From the NCBI GenBank assembly GCA_933228895.1, contig OW121852.1:109575544-109639543 (forward strand): a DNA stretch of 64,000 bases. Direction: 5' to 3'. Below, one piece after another: positions 37,757-48,372 of the stretch (positions are counted from its first letter, which is position 1; every line of letters starts with the position of its first letter). A program made the translations under genes and the position numbers. Under the pieces are notes generated by a model. It did not search any database. It had not been told where the DNA came from and was given only the letters and a program-made list of their open reading frames with translations. This stretch comes from Platycnemis pennipes. Its lineage: Eukaryota > Arthropoda > Insecta > Odonata > Platycnemididae.

Positions 37757-40638
37757 ATCTCTATTAGTTATCTCAATCACGTTGAAATTCATCGAATAAT
37801 CTTGTTCAGTTTACCAACATTGCCATCTACCTACCCTTATTGACGTAATTAGTCTCAGCTATTGGCTGCCAGGTTACACCAAAACTGCCCAAATGTTGCA
37901 ATATTACCCATGAGGATAGGACACGATGGAGGGCTCTATCTCTCTACCGCCGAAAGTCTTCTCCAGTATCAGACCCCGTGAACTGACTGTTATTGACGAG
38001 TCAATGACGTTGAAGACCGATAATTGAGCGTATGAAAGGCATCGCGTTAACTTTAACGTGCAATCGCCAAGTCCGTCTCCAGTATGAGGCAAACGTGTAT
38101 GTTCAGGGTAATATCCTTCTCTATGTTGAAAATGAAGTCTCGTAATCTGTATCTCGACTGTCATTCTAAACTAGATATTTTTCGTCATATTGTATCAAGC
38201 TCACTAGTCATATATAGTTGTTAGTTTTTCTATTCATTTTTTACTAAGCTCTGCATATTTTTTCTAGTTCTATGGCTTTTTTAATAAAGGCTTTCCGGGA
38301 GTGAACCCAAATATTTGCTTCGCTCTAGTGATCGTCCAAACTATTGCAAAATAAATCACTTTGTCATAATTTTTCCGCAAAATATTTTTCCCTTTCTAAA
38401 ACCAAGATCTCTTAGAGACCATTCCAAATATATTTTTTCTGTGTTGTAGATAGTGATAATTACATAACTACCGATTTAGTTTGGTAGCAAATACTAAATG
38501 GATTACTTCATTAAATTTTTGTGTGCCATACCAATTAATATCTATATTGTGTTTCGTTTTTCCCCAAATGTTATCTGCTAATGTCGGCGCAACCTCTTCC
38601 ACACTTACTTTACCAAAGGCATGTAGCCGTTTTTCGTGCCTTATTTCTCTCTGATCAATCATGATTTAATGAATGCTCATGTGTTTATTTCTTTTCCTTT
38701 AATCATGCAACGAAAAATACATTTAACATGATGACTTTTCTCCTTTCCAATTCTAATTTAATTAATTTGAAATTATAAATCTGTCAGCCAAAAGAATGAA
38801 CTGGGAACCTTTCCTCGCAAAAAAACGTATTGTTTGCCATTAGCTTGAATTCCCATATTTATGACACAGGAAGCGCAACCTTTTGAAGAAAGCAAATTTC
38901 CAAGGAAATCCAAGGATTAATGTTCGCCGACGTGAATTATTCCTTCGTCCCTCTTTCTGGTGAATTTTTTATTTGCCATAATTCTGGCGAGAAGAGGAAT
39001 ATTATTTATCAAAACGAAAAGAAAATTTTTACTCTCCCTAGTAAAATTTCGGTAGGAAGAAGACTTGGAACACCCTATCAATGAAATACCGAAAACTTAA
39101 AATGAATCCGTTTCTAAAAACTAATTTCTTGTAGTAATATTTAACGCTTAACCTATAAGTTTTAACTTTGAATGGCATTAATAATCTTTTTCTCTTATTC
39201 TAAATCACTTTCTATGATTCCCTCCCATTTATTGACTTATTCGCACTATTGTGTTAATATGGTCTTAGAATCTAAACCTCTAATTCGTTCTTCAAACGAA
39301 TTGAATTCGTATTAAACTGAAAAACTTTCAAAGACCACATCACTAGTATGATATTATTTTATATGAAAATGAAGAATATCATTGGATCCTTCTATCAAAC
39401 CATTCTATAGAAAAAAAACCACGCAAATGGTTAATTTAAATATTTTACTGACCAATTTTATTCTACGAAATGAGGTGATTTTTTTTTCTTTCTCCCTTTC
39501 CTTTCTCATTTATCGCGTGGACCTTTTCTTTCCGGGCGTGTTCTCGTGGGTTCCGTCTCAATGTCATGCAGCCGTCTTGCTATATATTTTGCGGTAGCCT
39601 CTTGAATCGGCCTTCTCCTCTTTATAAACGACGTAATTTATAGGTCTTCCTCCGAGATCCCTCCTTCGTGTATATATATATACATATATCTCGCCTTCTT
39701 CTTGAGCACTTAATGGAGGATCGAAGCGGGTGGCAGATTCACTACCCTCCGCGCTGCCCATGGGATAGGTTGTTAAACAGCCAACCCCTTCCATCAACAG
39801 TTTGGCCAGCGTGAACTCCGGGTTTCTCTCCACACTTCCCTCGCCATTATTCTTTCCTCGTCCATTGAAAGTGCGTCGAGAGCCAAAAACAGTCCAATAT
39901 TTCATTCAGCCGTCCTTTGTATCAATACCCCTCCTCGCTCCATCCCCTCAGGTTTTACATGCCCTGAAAATTCTAAACGCCATCTACCAAGTTGTATACG
40001 AGGCTATGCCCCCTTAGTATATGCTAGTCACCCCCCTCCCTTTGCTCGCTTGGCCATTAATTTACCAATTTCTTGCATTTTTTCTTTTGGAGGTAGTTAG
40101 GAACTTTCTTCTTATTCATTTCTTAAACCCCGCTTCCTCATATATTCTTATGAGAGACAACTATTACAACGCCTTTGTTTGTCAGAGCGAAGGGGTTTCA
40201 AAACAGAAAATTTTACCAAATATCGGTAGGTATATTTTGTCAACGTTTTCGTGATTCGAAAGAGAGTAATATAAATGCATGATAATAATTAGATTTTTTA
40301 AATATTCCTTTCTTTGTGGTTGAGGTAAGCATTTTTAGGCTGAAAATAATAATAGTATAGTTTTCGAAAAGAAAATAGTTCTACATGTTGAAAAACTATT
40401 TTAACGTGTTCATAGTCTTATGGGAAATTTAAAATTTGAACTTATGACGATTAGGTAAATCCATCAATTATATAAAGTTTCGCGTAAATATTTCCTTTCA
40501 CCTCGGAAAGTTTAAGTGCGTCGTACAGAGCATAAAGTAGTACATACTGCTTGTATAATTAGAAAAAATAGTTTATTTTATAAGGCGTCACTTTCTGAAC
40601 ACATTTTATATTCTTCATTTGTTCATAAAAATAAAATG

Positions 40639-40866
40639 GGGGTCGTGGTGGCCTAGTGAGTAGAGCGGAGCTACCTAACGGAGGGTCTCGGTTTCCAATC
40701 CCGGGCAGCCCTTAATTCCTCGCGATTCAATTTTCTGCGTGTCAAAATATTGTGGGAAATCGCAGTTCAGTCAGGTAAAGAGACAGGACCCGCTATCGTG
40801 AATGTTTGAACTTAGCACGCCAACGGTTTAGTAAGGGGAAGCTCTACCCTCACTTTTCAGAAACCA
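40639..40866 (+). mobile_element. tRNA-derived SINE, family A, copy 2
   Basis: It starts GGGGTCGTGGTGGCCTAGTG, then has a B-box-like GGTTTCCAATCCC. The body, with CGCGATTCAATTTTCTGCGT and AAGCTCTACCCTCACTT, aligns through its length with the copy at 20892. It lies in the 7.4-kb intron, in sense orientation. Confidence 0.8.
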
Positions 40867-43080
40867 TGTTAAACAATATTTTTTTTTAGGTAAGCTTATA
40901 ACTGTTACCGCAAGGCAAAGGCAAAGGATAATTTATAAATAAGGAAATTATAGATGAATAATGAATATAAATCAAATCATAATGATGAATTATATGAAAA
41001 AATACGTATTAAAATAGTTTTTATTCAACTTGATACATCACATATGATCTCTGTCTTTGAAAGGAATAACAGCTCTTGGCCTTCCTCACGTACAAAACTT
41101 ATTGATGTGTGAGTGCACTTCAATAAACGCCAAGCCTTTTGTAACTTTTTTGTTAATTTTATGTAACCTCATCTGCTTTGAGTGCTCACATGAAATTTTC
41201 ATGCCATAATGATATCAGGATGATCTTGCATATCCCATTCCTTTAGTGTGTCGTTATAATGATTTTTATAACAAAGCTGTTCTCATTAGCATTCTTGAAA
41301 AATACTGTCAGCATATTTATATAATTCATATTATGTAAAATGGAACGAATAAACTACGTAAGTAATTTTTATTTGAAAATTAAATATTTAAATTCATTTT
41401 TACAGGAAAGAGGCCGAATCATCATAAAATTGATAGGTTAAATATAACATTGTCAATATAAACTAGTTTTAAGAATACGCTCTGTGAATTGTTCTTTCTT
41501 GAAGAAAAATGTCATTAAATCCCTAAAAGTTTTCTCACTGTAAATTTCATTAGAGGGTGCAGTGGTGACACAACCAAAATATTAAAGAATTAATATAAAA
41601 ATTTAGACGGAATGCTCGAGGTAATCATGGGAAAAAATAATATATGTAGCGAAAGTTTTGGAATTTTCATGGTAAACGTCGAACTTACTTTAAAACTTTT
41701 TCCTCGGAATGCCTTTTTCGTCGTCACTTTCTGCAGGCACCTCATGCCTCAGCTATTTTAATTTTTCGTGTCTAGTTAGATAATTTGTTTAAGCACTATT
41801 AATCAGTTAACAGTGATTATAATAGAAAAAATGAAGAACTATGAAGTCATAACTTAGAAAGTGAAAACCCAATACCCACAGCCTGTGAATCAGGAATATT
41901 TTATTTTCAGCTTAAATGCGAGTGTGCAAGATTGGCGATTAAATCCTATTCATTTATCACGTACACAGTTTTGGCTAAAACTGAACAATGAATGTTGAGG
42001 CCTAAACGTGAATGCAATGTGTAGATCCTCATCTCGGTCCTCGAGGCTTAAATCTATGGCAACAGAAAGTGCCGTAGATAAATATCCTGTTTTGCAACTC
42101 ACGCTTTTTCGGTGACGCGAGAGGCCTATTGTCGTGATACTTGATCCATTTTAAATCGATTACGATGCATGGGATTCCTTGCTGCTGAACAATTCCTGGA
42201 TTATATTCCTCTTCCATTACTCATACGTGGTTTTCACACCTGCATCACTGCGGTCCTCCCAGTTCACTATTCTCTTCCGTTCTCATTTTTCCTCTCCTAG
42301 ATATGGCGTCAAAATGTTAATGGTGTATGTTACGCGGTGATAAAAAAAACCTACCATCCAGTCTGTTATGCATGAAGTAATGCTGGGCACGCTTCCGCAT
42401 GTTTGAATGTAATTAACAACGTCGTCCTCGAGTTCCGACGATGCGTGGGAACCGGAGGGGAGGGTATCGCGGGCGAGATTCGGTGTTAAAATATGATATC
42501 ATTATTTGCCACGCATGTGTAGCGTGCGGGATTGAATTAAATTTTCCGAGGAGCTAATTTCATGTTTGTTCCGCGCGTGACGCGTCCCGTTCATGAATTT
42601 ACTTTCCATGCGGTGCCAAACGTGGGTGTAACTGTAAAACGGTCGTCAAATACAGAGCGCACAAATGAGATTTTCTGTCCTCGTATTTTTTTTCAATCTC
42701 GAATTAGCGTTCGTGACAGCGAAAGCATCACGCAGGGATTTCTTAAATCCTCCCCTCCCACCCACAATTACTTTCTATCCTAATGTATCCCTCTACTTCA
42801 AACGGAATTGCATGTGTTCCGTAATAGGATGCGATTACGCTATTAATACTTAATCGCTCGTGCAATGTAATTGAGCAGTATCTCTCATTAGATGAGATAA
42901 ACAGAAATTTGGTTTCCTCCCCCCTCCCCCATTCAGCTTTCAGTATCTCGATACGCACTAGTTTCGAGAAGTCATTTCAGCAATACATTTGAATGGAAGT
43001 TTTATGCTGGTGATTTTATGGCTGGAAAATGGCAAAAAGTATGATCAATTGCTTTCAAACTTGTATCTCATATTTTTCAG

Positions 43081-43288
43081 GTCAGGAGACGCTGCAGCCG
43101 CTCGCCCTGCTAGCAAATACGGTTGCTGTCGTGTTTGTTTGAAGGCCTTTACGTCTGCTATCGAGTTCTTCAGGGTATGTTGTGAGTGCTCACAGAAAGT
43201 TTGTGAGGATTGTGCCTCTTACTCATCCGAAGCAGAAGCTCCTCCGGCGCCAAGCGACACTCCCCATACTACTACTGGTGTACCAGAG
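43081..43288 (+). CDS. Fife: Active-zone scaffold (Fife/Rim-like), exon b: first three CxxC pairs of the zinc finger
   Basis: This exon encodes most of a FYVE-like zinc finger of the Piccolo/Bassoon/RIM type. Three CxxC pairs are visible: CRVC (from 43127), CCEC and CEDC, in the context KYGCCRVCLKAFTSAIEF and QKVCEDCASYSSE. The fourth pair is in the next exon. In RIM and Piccolo such fingers mediate protein contacts at the presynaptic active zone (Rab3, Munc13 or other partners). CEDCASYS differs from the ARCGG typical of RIM itself, which is why I favour the insect Piccolo-RIM relative Fife. Borders are TTTTTCAG/G and GAG/GTGAGT. The exon starts by completing a lysine codon and ends in phase 0. 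Family assignment is confident; Fife versus Rim is from recalled family patterns. Confidence 0.85.
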
Positions 43289-45202
43289 GTGAGTAAATAG
43301 GCGTTATTTCATTCATTGACAATGATCATTTGTATTATTTCTCCTCTCTTGCCTTCATCGAGAACTTTTGGAACTAATCAAACCCAGATGAAATATATGA
43401 TAAGATTAAATCTGAAAAAAATACGGATGACACACAAAATCTGCTTTTGTCCTAACATAGTGAAGAAATAGATTTCTTGATCGAAGCCATGCGATATAAA
43501 TCATGATATCTGAATTTTTTTTCTCCTAACTGTCTAAAAATATTTTCATGGATTTTCTCCTTTCAGTTTGTTTTACACTGGTTATCATGTGTATTCAAAA
43601 CTCATGTATTAATGTCGTTAATATTTTTAGCAAGAAAATTCCTTAATAAAATTGTTTAACTTCAATCAATATGAAACTGCCTAACTGCGTACTACACCAC
43701 GTCTAAACTCTCGCAGTTGCGAGTTTGAATGATTGAAATTGGGACGGTAAACATTCGGAGCTATAATGTTCTGTGTTTAAATTAACGATGTATTTAATTT
43801 TCATTCAGTGACAAATGATAAAAACTCTATTAAAAAGTCATTTGCCTCTAAAGGTAGGGAATTTCTGCTCAACACAGAAACTTTGGCCCCATTTTGGTGA
43901 ATATATGCCAGGCCTCATGCATGGGCTCACTGTTAGCAGCCGTTATGGTGCCATAATCGTTTTGTCTGTCAGGCCATTTACGGGCCAAAGTCATCATTGC
44001 CAATATGCGGCTGAAATTAACACATATACACATACACTAATATTTTTATTTATGGAAAAAACATTAGGCATGTAAATGCTTACATAAATTCTACTGGCAG
44101 TGAAATACTAAAATACAGCTCTCATTGCGGACAGTATTAGTATTCCATTTTCCATTCAGACATATTTAAAGACCTAAAATGGCTTATTTTCATGCACACT
44201 TTCAATAAACGCCCATTAAGTTTTGGATAGTCTTGATTTAAGCCCGAATTTGGCATGAGATAGCCAGTTCTGTACTGAAAGATATAACTTCAGCTTTTAA
44301 ATCCCAAATCAATCACGTAATTTATTTTACAAGGATACTTCAAAATATGATAGAATTTTCTATAGAAACAATATATCAGTCAAATTCCCAAGTAAACCAA
44401 GATGGCGTAATATGCTTTGCATCGCTGCAACGCCGAAAGATCCTCTTCCTTTCTGAATGAATTGGCGAATGTTTTAATCAAAAAGGAGAGAAAAATTTGG
44501 GAAATTTTTAAATTTAGTGGTAAATATAGTGTTTTCTCATTGTTTTTGATTTTAAGATCTCTTTTATTTTTCTGTATTGATAATGAAACAATATTCCAGG
44601 AAATACTGTTGATAACTACGAAAGCAGCATTTAAAACGCATATAAAACGTGAAAATGAATAAGTCCGCCTTGCTTTTTGATTTTCAAATAGCACTGACGA
44701 CGTCTCCTTTTTACTGCATTACATTTTTAGACCTTATATTGGCCTCAGCCATGATTTTATATCATCTTACTTGTAATATTTGAAATACAATTAAATAATG
44801 AATGCCTTGTTATCTGGATCATCAGCATCGCTAGTCGCTTTGATAAAGGAATAGTTTTCGAGGATTATTAAATGGGCAAGGCATGCAGTTATTGCTCGCA
44901 ATAAAATTTTGCTTTACCTATCAATATTTTAAACTGCTGAGGGGAGCTCATGTCACAAACTTCCCTCGTCAGTAATGTGTATAATATCTCTCCCAGTCTC
45001 TAGAGACAGTAAGTATATGTATACGGCATGATGCCTTGGGTATTCCCCAGCGTAAAGTGCCTATTTGGAGCCAGAGGCAATCGACAACTGAGCCCACGAC
45101 TGCTGAGAGGCATCTAGAGTTCCCTGGAGTGAATATCTCCTTGGGAGCTCGGATACGACATGTTCCCATGGCGATGATCTCTTTTCATTGATCCATCCGC
45201 AG
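43289..45202 (+). other. Intron (1.9 kb) splitting the zinc finger
   Basis: Starts GTGAGT and ends ATCCGCAG. It is AT-rich with no exon, SINE or transposon recognised inside. Confidence 0.75.
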
Positions 45203-45368
45203 AACACATGGCGATGCAGCATTTGTCGGCGACGGCGTGCCAGCCGGCGGTCCGGCATAGTTCCCTTACCCGCACAGCTCACCCCGGGCGTACCCCTGGT
45301 AGCCCTCACCAGGAAGGCATCTGTGGCAGCTGGTGCCTCCCCTCAATTAGCTTCCCAAGCAGCCAAAG
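45203..45368 (+). CDS. Fife: Active-zone scaffold (Fife/Rim-like), exon c: last zinc-finger pair
   Basis: It opens in phase 0 with NTWRCSICRRRRASRR, giving the eighth-ligand pair CSIC preceded by the Trp usual at this position in RIM/Piccolo fingers. The rest is a low-complexity Ala/Pro/Ser linker (LPAQLTPGVPLVALTRK, then AAGASPQLASQAAKG). It ends with AAAG/GTAAG in phase 1. Spliced to the previous exon it completes four CxxC pairs, enough for two zinc ions. The Arg-rich stretch following the last pair is also typical of such fingers. The frame is unambiguous. Confidence 0.85.
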
Positions 45369-45511
45369 GTAAGAAGGCGTGACGGGAAGTAGTCGCAAAG
45401 CGCAATCATGGTTCTTCATGAAACCCGTTATAATTAAAGTATATATAGTTATTTTTCGCTTCTGAGCTTAGAGACACGAATAGTCAATGTCGTGTCAGCA
45501 TCATAATCATC

Positions 45512-46098
45512 ATTGGTCAACAATCCTAGGATTGGTTTGACGCAGCTTTCCACTCGATTCTTCTATCGGCCAACCTTTTCATTGTAACGTAATTCTTTTC
45601 TTTTACATCCTTCACAACCTGCTCCATGTATCCCATACGAGGCCTGCCTTTTCCAATCTTCCCGTTCACTTTTTCCTCAACGATAGTCTTCATCAGGCCA
45701 TCGTGTCTCAAGGTATGGCCGATTAAGTTGTCCCTTCTTCTTTTTAGAGTTGTCAGCAGACTTCTCTTTTCTCCTACTCTTCTGACTTCCTCGTTACTTG
45801 CTCTGTTGATCCATTTAGTCTTCAGCATTCTTCTGTAGCACCACATTTCGAATGCTTCCACCCTTTTCTTCTCCGCTGCTCTCATCGTCCATGCCTCACT
45901 GCCGTAAAGAAACATGCTCCAGATGTATGTTCTGATAAACTGTTTTCTTACTTCTACGCTTGTATTTCCTGCTCGTGTCAGCAGTCCTTCATATTTCTTC
46001 TGGTGTTTCAAATCCCCAGTTTTGATTCGCGTCATCAGTGATTGTGAATAGTATATTTCTCGGGTGGTTAGCGTTCCTGACGTCGGTAGCGAAAACAC
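45512..46098 (-). pseudogene. Non-LTR retrotransposon (RTE-like) reverse-transcriptase C-terminal fragment
   Basis: A 190-codon open - strand frame includes VRKQFIRTYIWSMFLYGSEAW, then VEAFEMWCYRRMLKTKW, RASNEEVRR and LIGHTLRHDGL, hallmarks of the C-terminal region of insect endonuclease/reverse-transcriptase elements. The endonuclease and the catalytic palm are absent. The 3' end on this strand is GGTCAACAATCCTAGGATTG (complement side at 45517). It is the best-preserved copy of the element found at 20.3-21.8 and 31.1 kb and lies antisense in a host-gene intron. Confidence 0.88.
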
Positions 46099-46261
46099 GT
46101 TGGGAAAATACGCGATACGTATCGACTATATCACTATTGCTGTTATTAGAGGAGGCAGCCAACATTTAAGGACAATTGCGCTGTTAACGCAAGTTAAATG
46201 TAATGGAAGTGATAGGAATTTTTTCACAAACGGAGAAAGCGTGGTGAGACACCCAATGACA

Positions 46262-46350
46262 GAATTAGCGTGATCTTAACGAATGACCCCAAGGGTCCAC
46301 GATTAAACGTCACACCAGACGGATCAAGCACTACATTCGGGTATCGGGCT
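46262..46350 (-). mobile_element. SINE body fragment
   Basis: It contains GACCCCAAGGGTCCACGATT and CGTCACACCAGACGGATCAA, diverged versions of the body core at 47.29-47.35 kb. The head is missing. Confidence 0.5.
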
Positions 46351-46449
46351 AGTATAGTGTGTATAGTATAGCAACTAGAATGCTATCCTCCTATCCTCAG
46401 AGAAATGGGCTTAATATCTGACTGTAACAGAAATTTTCTAATTGGCATA

Positions 46450-46935
46450 CCTTAGCCCGGTAAAAAGTATGAGTATGATGCGTTTCGCCGATGACATAGC
46501 GGTCATGACAGAGACAAAGAAAGAATGAAAAATATTTTAGCAATCCTGGAAAAGATAATGATATCATTTGAATGGGATGAAAAGGAATAAAGGTATTTGC
46601 GCACCGATATCGATATGCGGAAGAAGAGAAGACTGATGTTCAACTCAGAAAGTTTCAAATCGAAATGGCTAACGAGTATTGCAAACTGAGAAGCCAAATA
46701 AAAAGCGATGGACTAAGCAAAAAAGAAATGATAAGTAAAACAGTTCAAGTGCATTCATTCAAAAGAAGAATCTATTCACAGCAGAGAAGGGATGTGGAAG
46801 TATGAAAACTCTCAACCAAAACATGAAGGCTGGAAGCTGTCGAAATGTGGTGCTACAGAAGATGAAATTGATCGACCGAGTGACAAACGAAGAAAGAAAG
46901 ACGTGGATGGAGAGAAATGGAGATAGAAGTAGAGA
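46450..46935 (+). pseudogene. Decayed reverse transcriptase, + strand copy
   Basis: MRFADDIAVMTET from 46478 is the FADD catalytic block of a non-LTR reverse transcriptase. Near 46840 the codons for EMWCYRR are followed at once by a stop; the same EMWCYRRM block occurs in the 45.5-46.1 kb fragment. Several stops and frameshifts intervene. It faces the opposite way from that fragment. Confidence 0.7.
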
Positions 46936-47111
46936 TGAAGATAAATGAAGTCTTCTGAAACCGTTAAGAAAGGACAATGTATTCGGATATAGCTCGCGGC
47001 ATGGTGTTCCAATAAAAACAATCGACGAGGGACAAGTGAATGTGAAAAATGACGAATATTGAATGGAATTCAATATTCGCCACTTTTCTTCTTTTGAATG
47101 CACTTGAACTG
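46741..47111. repeat. Inverted repeat around a decayed retroelement end
   Basis: The left arm 46741-46770 (CAGTTCAAGTGCATTC...) and right arm 47086-47111 (TTCTTCTTTTGAATGCACTT...) are complementary apart from a 4-bp ATTC indel. Just inside the right arm, 47054-47078 is a perfect 11-bp stem with a 3-nt loop (GAATATTGAAT / ATTCAATATTC). Confidence 0.75.
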
Positions 47112-47149
47112 TGCATTCAAAAGAAATAAAAGACACCAAATAATCTTAT

Positions 47150-47480
47150 TTGGTTGGTTGGTTATTTAGGGGAGGCGACCGACAGCTGAGGTCATTTTCG
47201 CCATATAGGATAGGTGGATAATTGGGTAATGGTAGGAGTTTTCAGGGAACGGAGGAAGGGTGGAGAGAAACCCGGCGTTGGCATTAGCCTACTCTTAATG
47301 AAAGGCGCCAAGGGGACCACGGCTTAACGTCCCATCCGACGGACGGAGTACTGAACTTGAAATGCCCTCCACTAGGCACTCAAGTGGGGACCGGTTTTCC
47401 ACTGAAAAATCCGCCACTGCCGGGAATCGAACCCGGGATGGGAGGCCAGTACTCTGGCCACCACACCAACCCGATCCCCC
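47150..47480 (-). mobile_element. tRNA-derived SINE, best-preserved copy
   Basis: On the - strand the head starts GGGGGATCGGGTTGGTGTGG, has CCGGGTTCGATTCCCGG (B-box with its stem) and continues to a body with GTTCAGTACTCCGTCCGTCG and GTGGTCCCCTTGGCGCC. It ends in a (TTGG)n-type tail near 47150-47165 on the + strand. Its head-side border (47480) abuts exactly the first copy of the 151-bp duplication. Confidence 0.85.
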
Positions 47481-47631
47481 ACAAGTATTTGGTGTTATGG
47501 CTATAAGCGTATGGTCTCAACAACACTTTTTGCTCCATCTTTTTAGATCTTCATAGGTTAATTTAAGCAGGTAAGTTAGCAGAATTATGCAGTGCATTAT
47601 TGCTATGATTTCATGAGTGAAAACCATTGAC
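47481..47631 (+). repeat. 151-bp direct duplication, copy 1
   Basis: Identical to 48222-48372 except for two substitutions. It starts ACAAGTATTTGGTGTTATGG and ends AAACCATTGAC. It contains GCAGGTAAGT, a consensus donor, in both copies, though no exon was recognised next to it. Confidence 0.95.
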
Positions 47632-47754
47632 AAGTAGAGAAGGATTTCAGAGAGAAGAACTATTTAAATTTGAAGAAGTTAGCTGATAGTAGAAGCGAAT
47701 GCAGAACTGTGTCAAACCAATCAAAGGATTGCTGTCTGGTGATAGTGATAACGA

Positions 47755-47870
47755 CCTCTATTTGAGTGCTGCGTGGAGAGTAGTTTAAGTTCAGTACTCC
47801 GTCCGTAGGATGGAATGTTAAACTGTGGACTCCTTGATGCTTTTAGTTGGGAGCAGCATAATAAAGGCGC
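47755..47870 (+). mobile_element. SINE body fragment
   Basis: It contains CAGTACTCCGTCCGTAGGAT and GTGGACTCCTTGATGC, the same body core as the 47.15-47.48 kb SINE in the opposite orientation. It lies between the two copies of the 151-bp duplication. Confidence 0.6.
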
Positions 47871-48221
47871 CTGTTTTCTCTCCACCCCTCTCCATTCTCT
47901 CCCAGCAAAATTCTTACCAGAATATTAAGGTTTTTTTTTTTTCATTCCTACCCTCTTCCATTTCATAAATCTTGCTTGGTTTTCCATAAAAGTGGTTACT
48001 TATGTTGCTCTGTTGTTTCTGGGGTTCAACGCAATCCAAGACACCCTGAGTATCGGAATGATTGTGTGATGTTTTTAAAAACGCATATTTTTTTGACTTT
48101 TTCAACTTTTCCTATTTTTCATTGTTAACATTTTCATCACTTGTTTAACAGTGATATAAAGAGCCAAGTCACAGCTGTAGGATCAACGTTTATAGTTTCA
48201 TTTATGCTTCAACGATTAAGA

Positions 48222-48372
48222 ACAAGTATTTGGTGTCATGGCTATAAGCGTATGGTCTCAACAACACTTTTTGCTCCATCTTTTTAGATCTTCATAGGAT
48301 AATTTAAGCAGGTAAGTTAGCAGAATTATGCAGTGCATTATTGCTATGATTTCATGAGTGAAAACCATTGAC
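48222..48372 (+). repeat. 151-bp direct duplication, copy 2
   Basis: Second copy of 47481-47631, 741 bp downstream in the same orientation, with two mismatches. The flanks differ completely. Confidence 0.95.

Larger units (their letters stand above)
35638..43080 (+). other. Intron (7.4 kb) between exons a and b
   Basis: Starts GTGAGT and ends TTTTTCAG. It holds SINE fragments at 35825-35890 and 36225-36485, a hairpin element at 37541-37756, and a SINE at 40639-40866. Elsewhere it is AT-rich with no further exon recognised. A GA-rich run is present near 36.59-36.69 kb. Confidence 0.7.
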
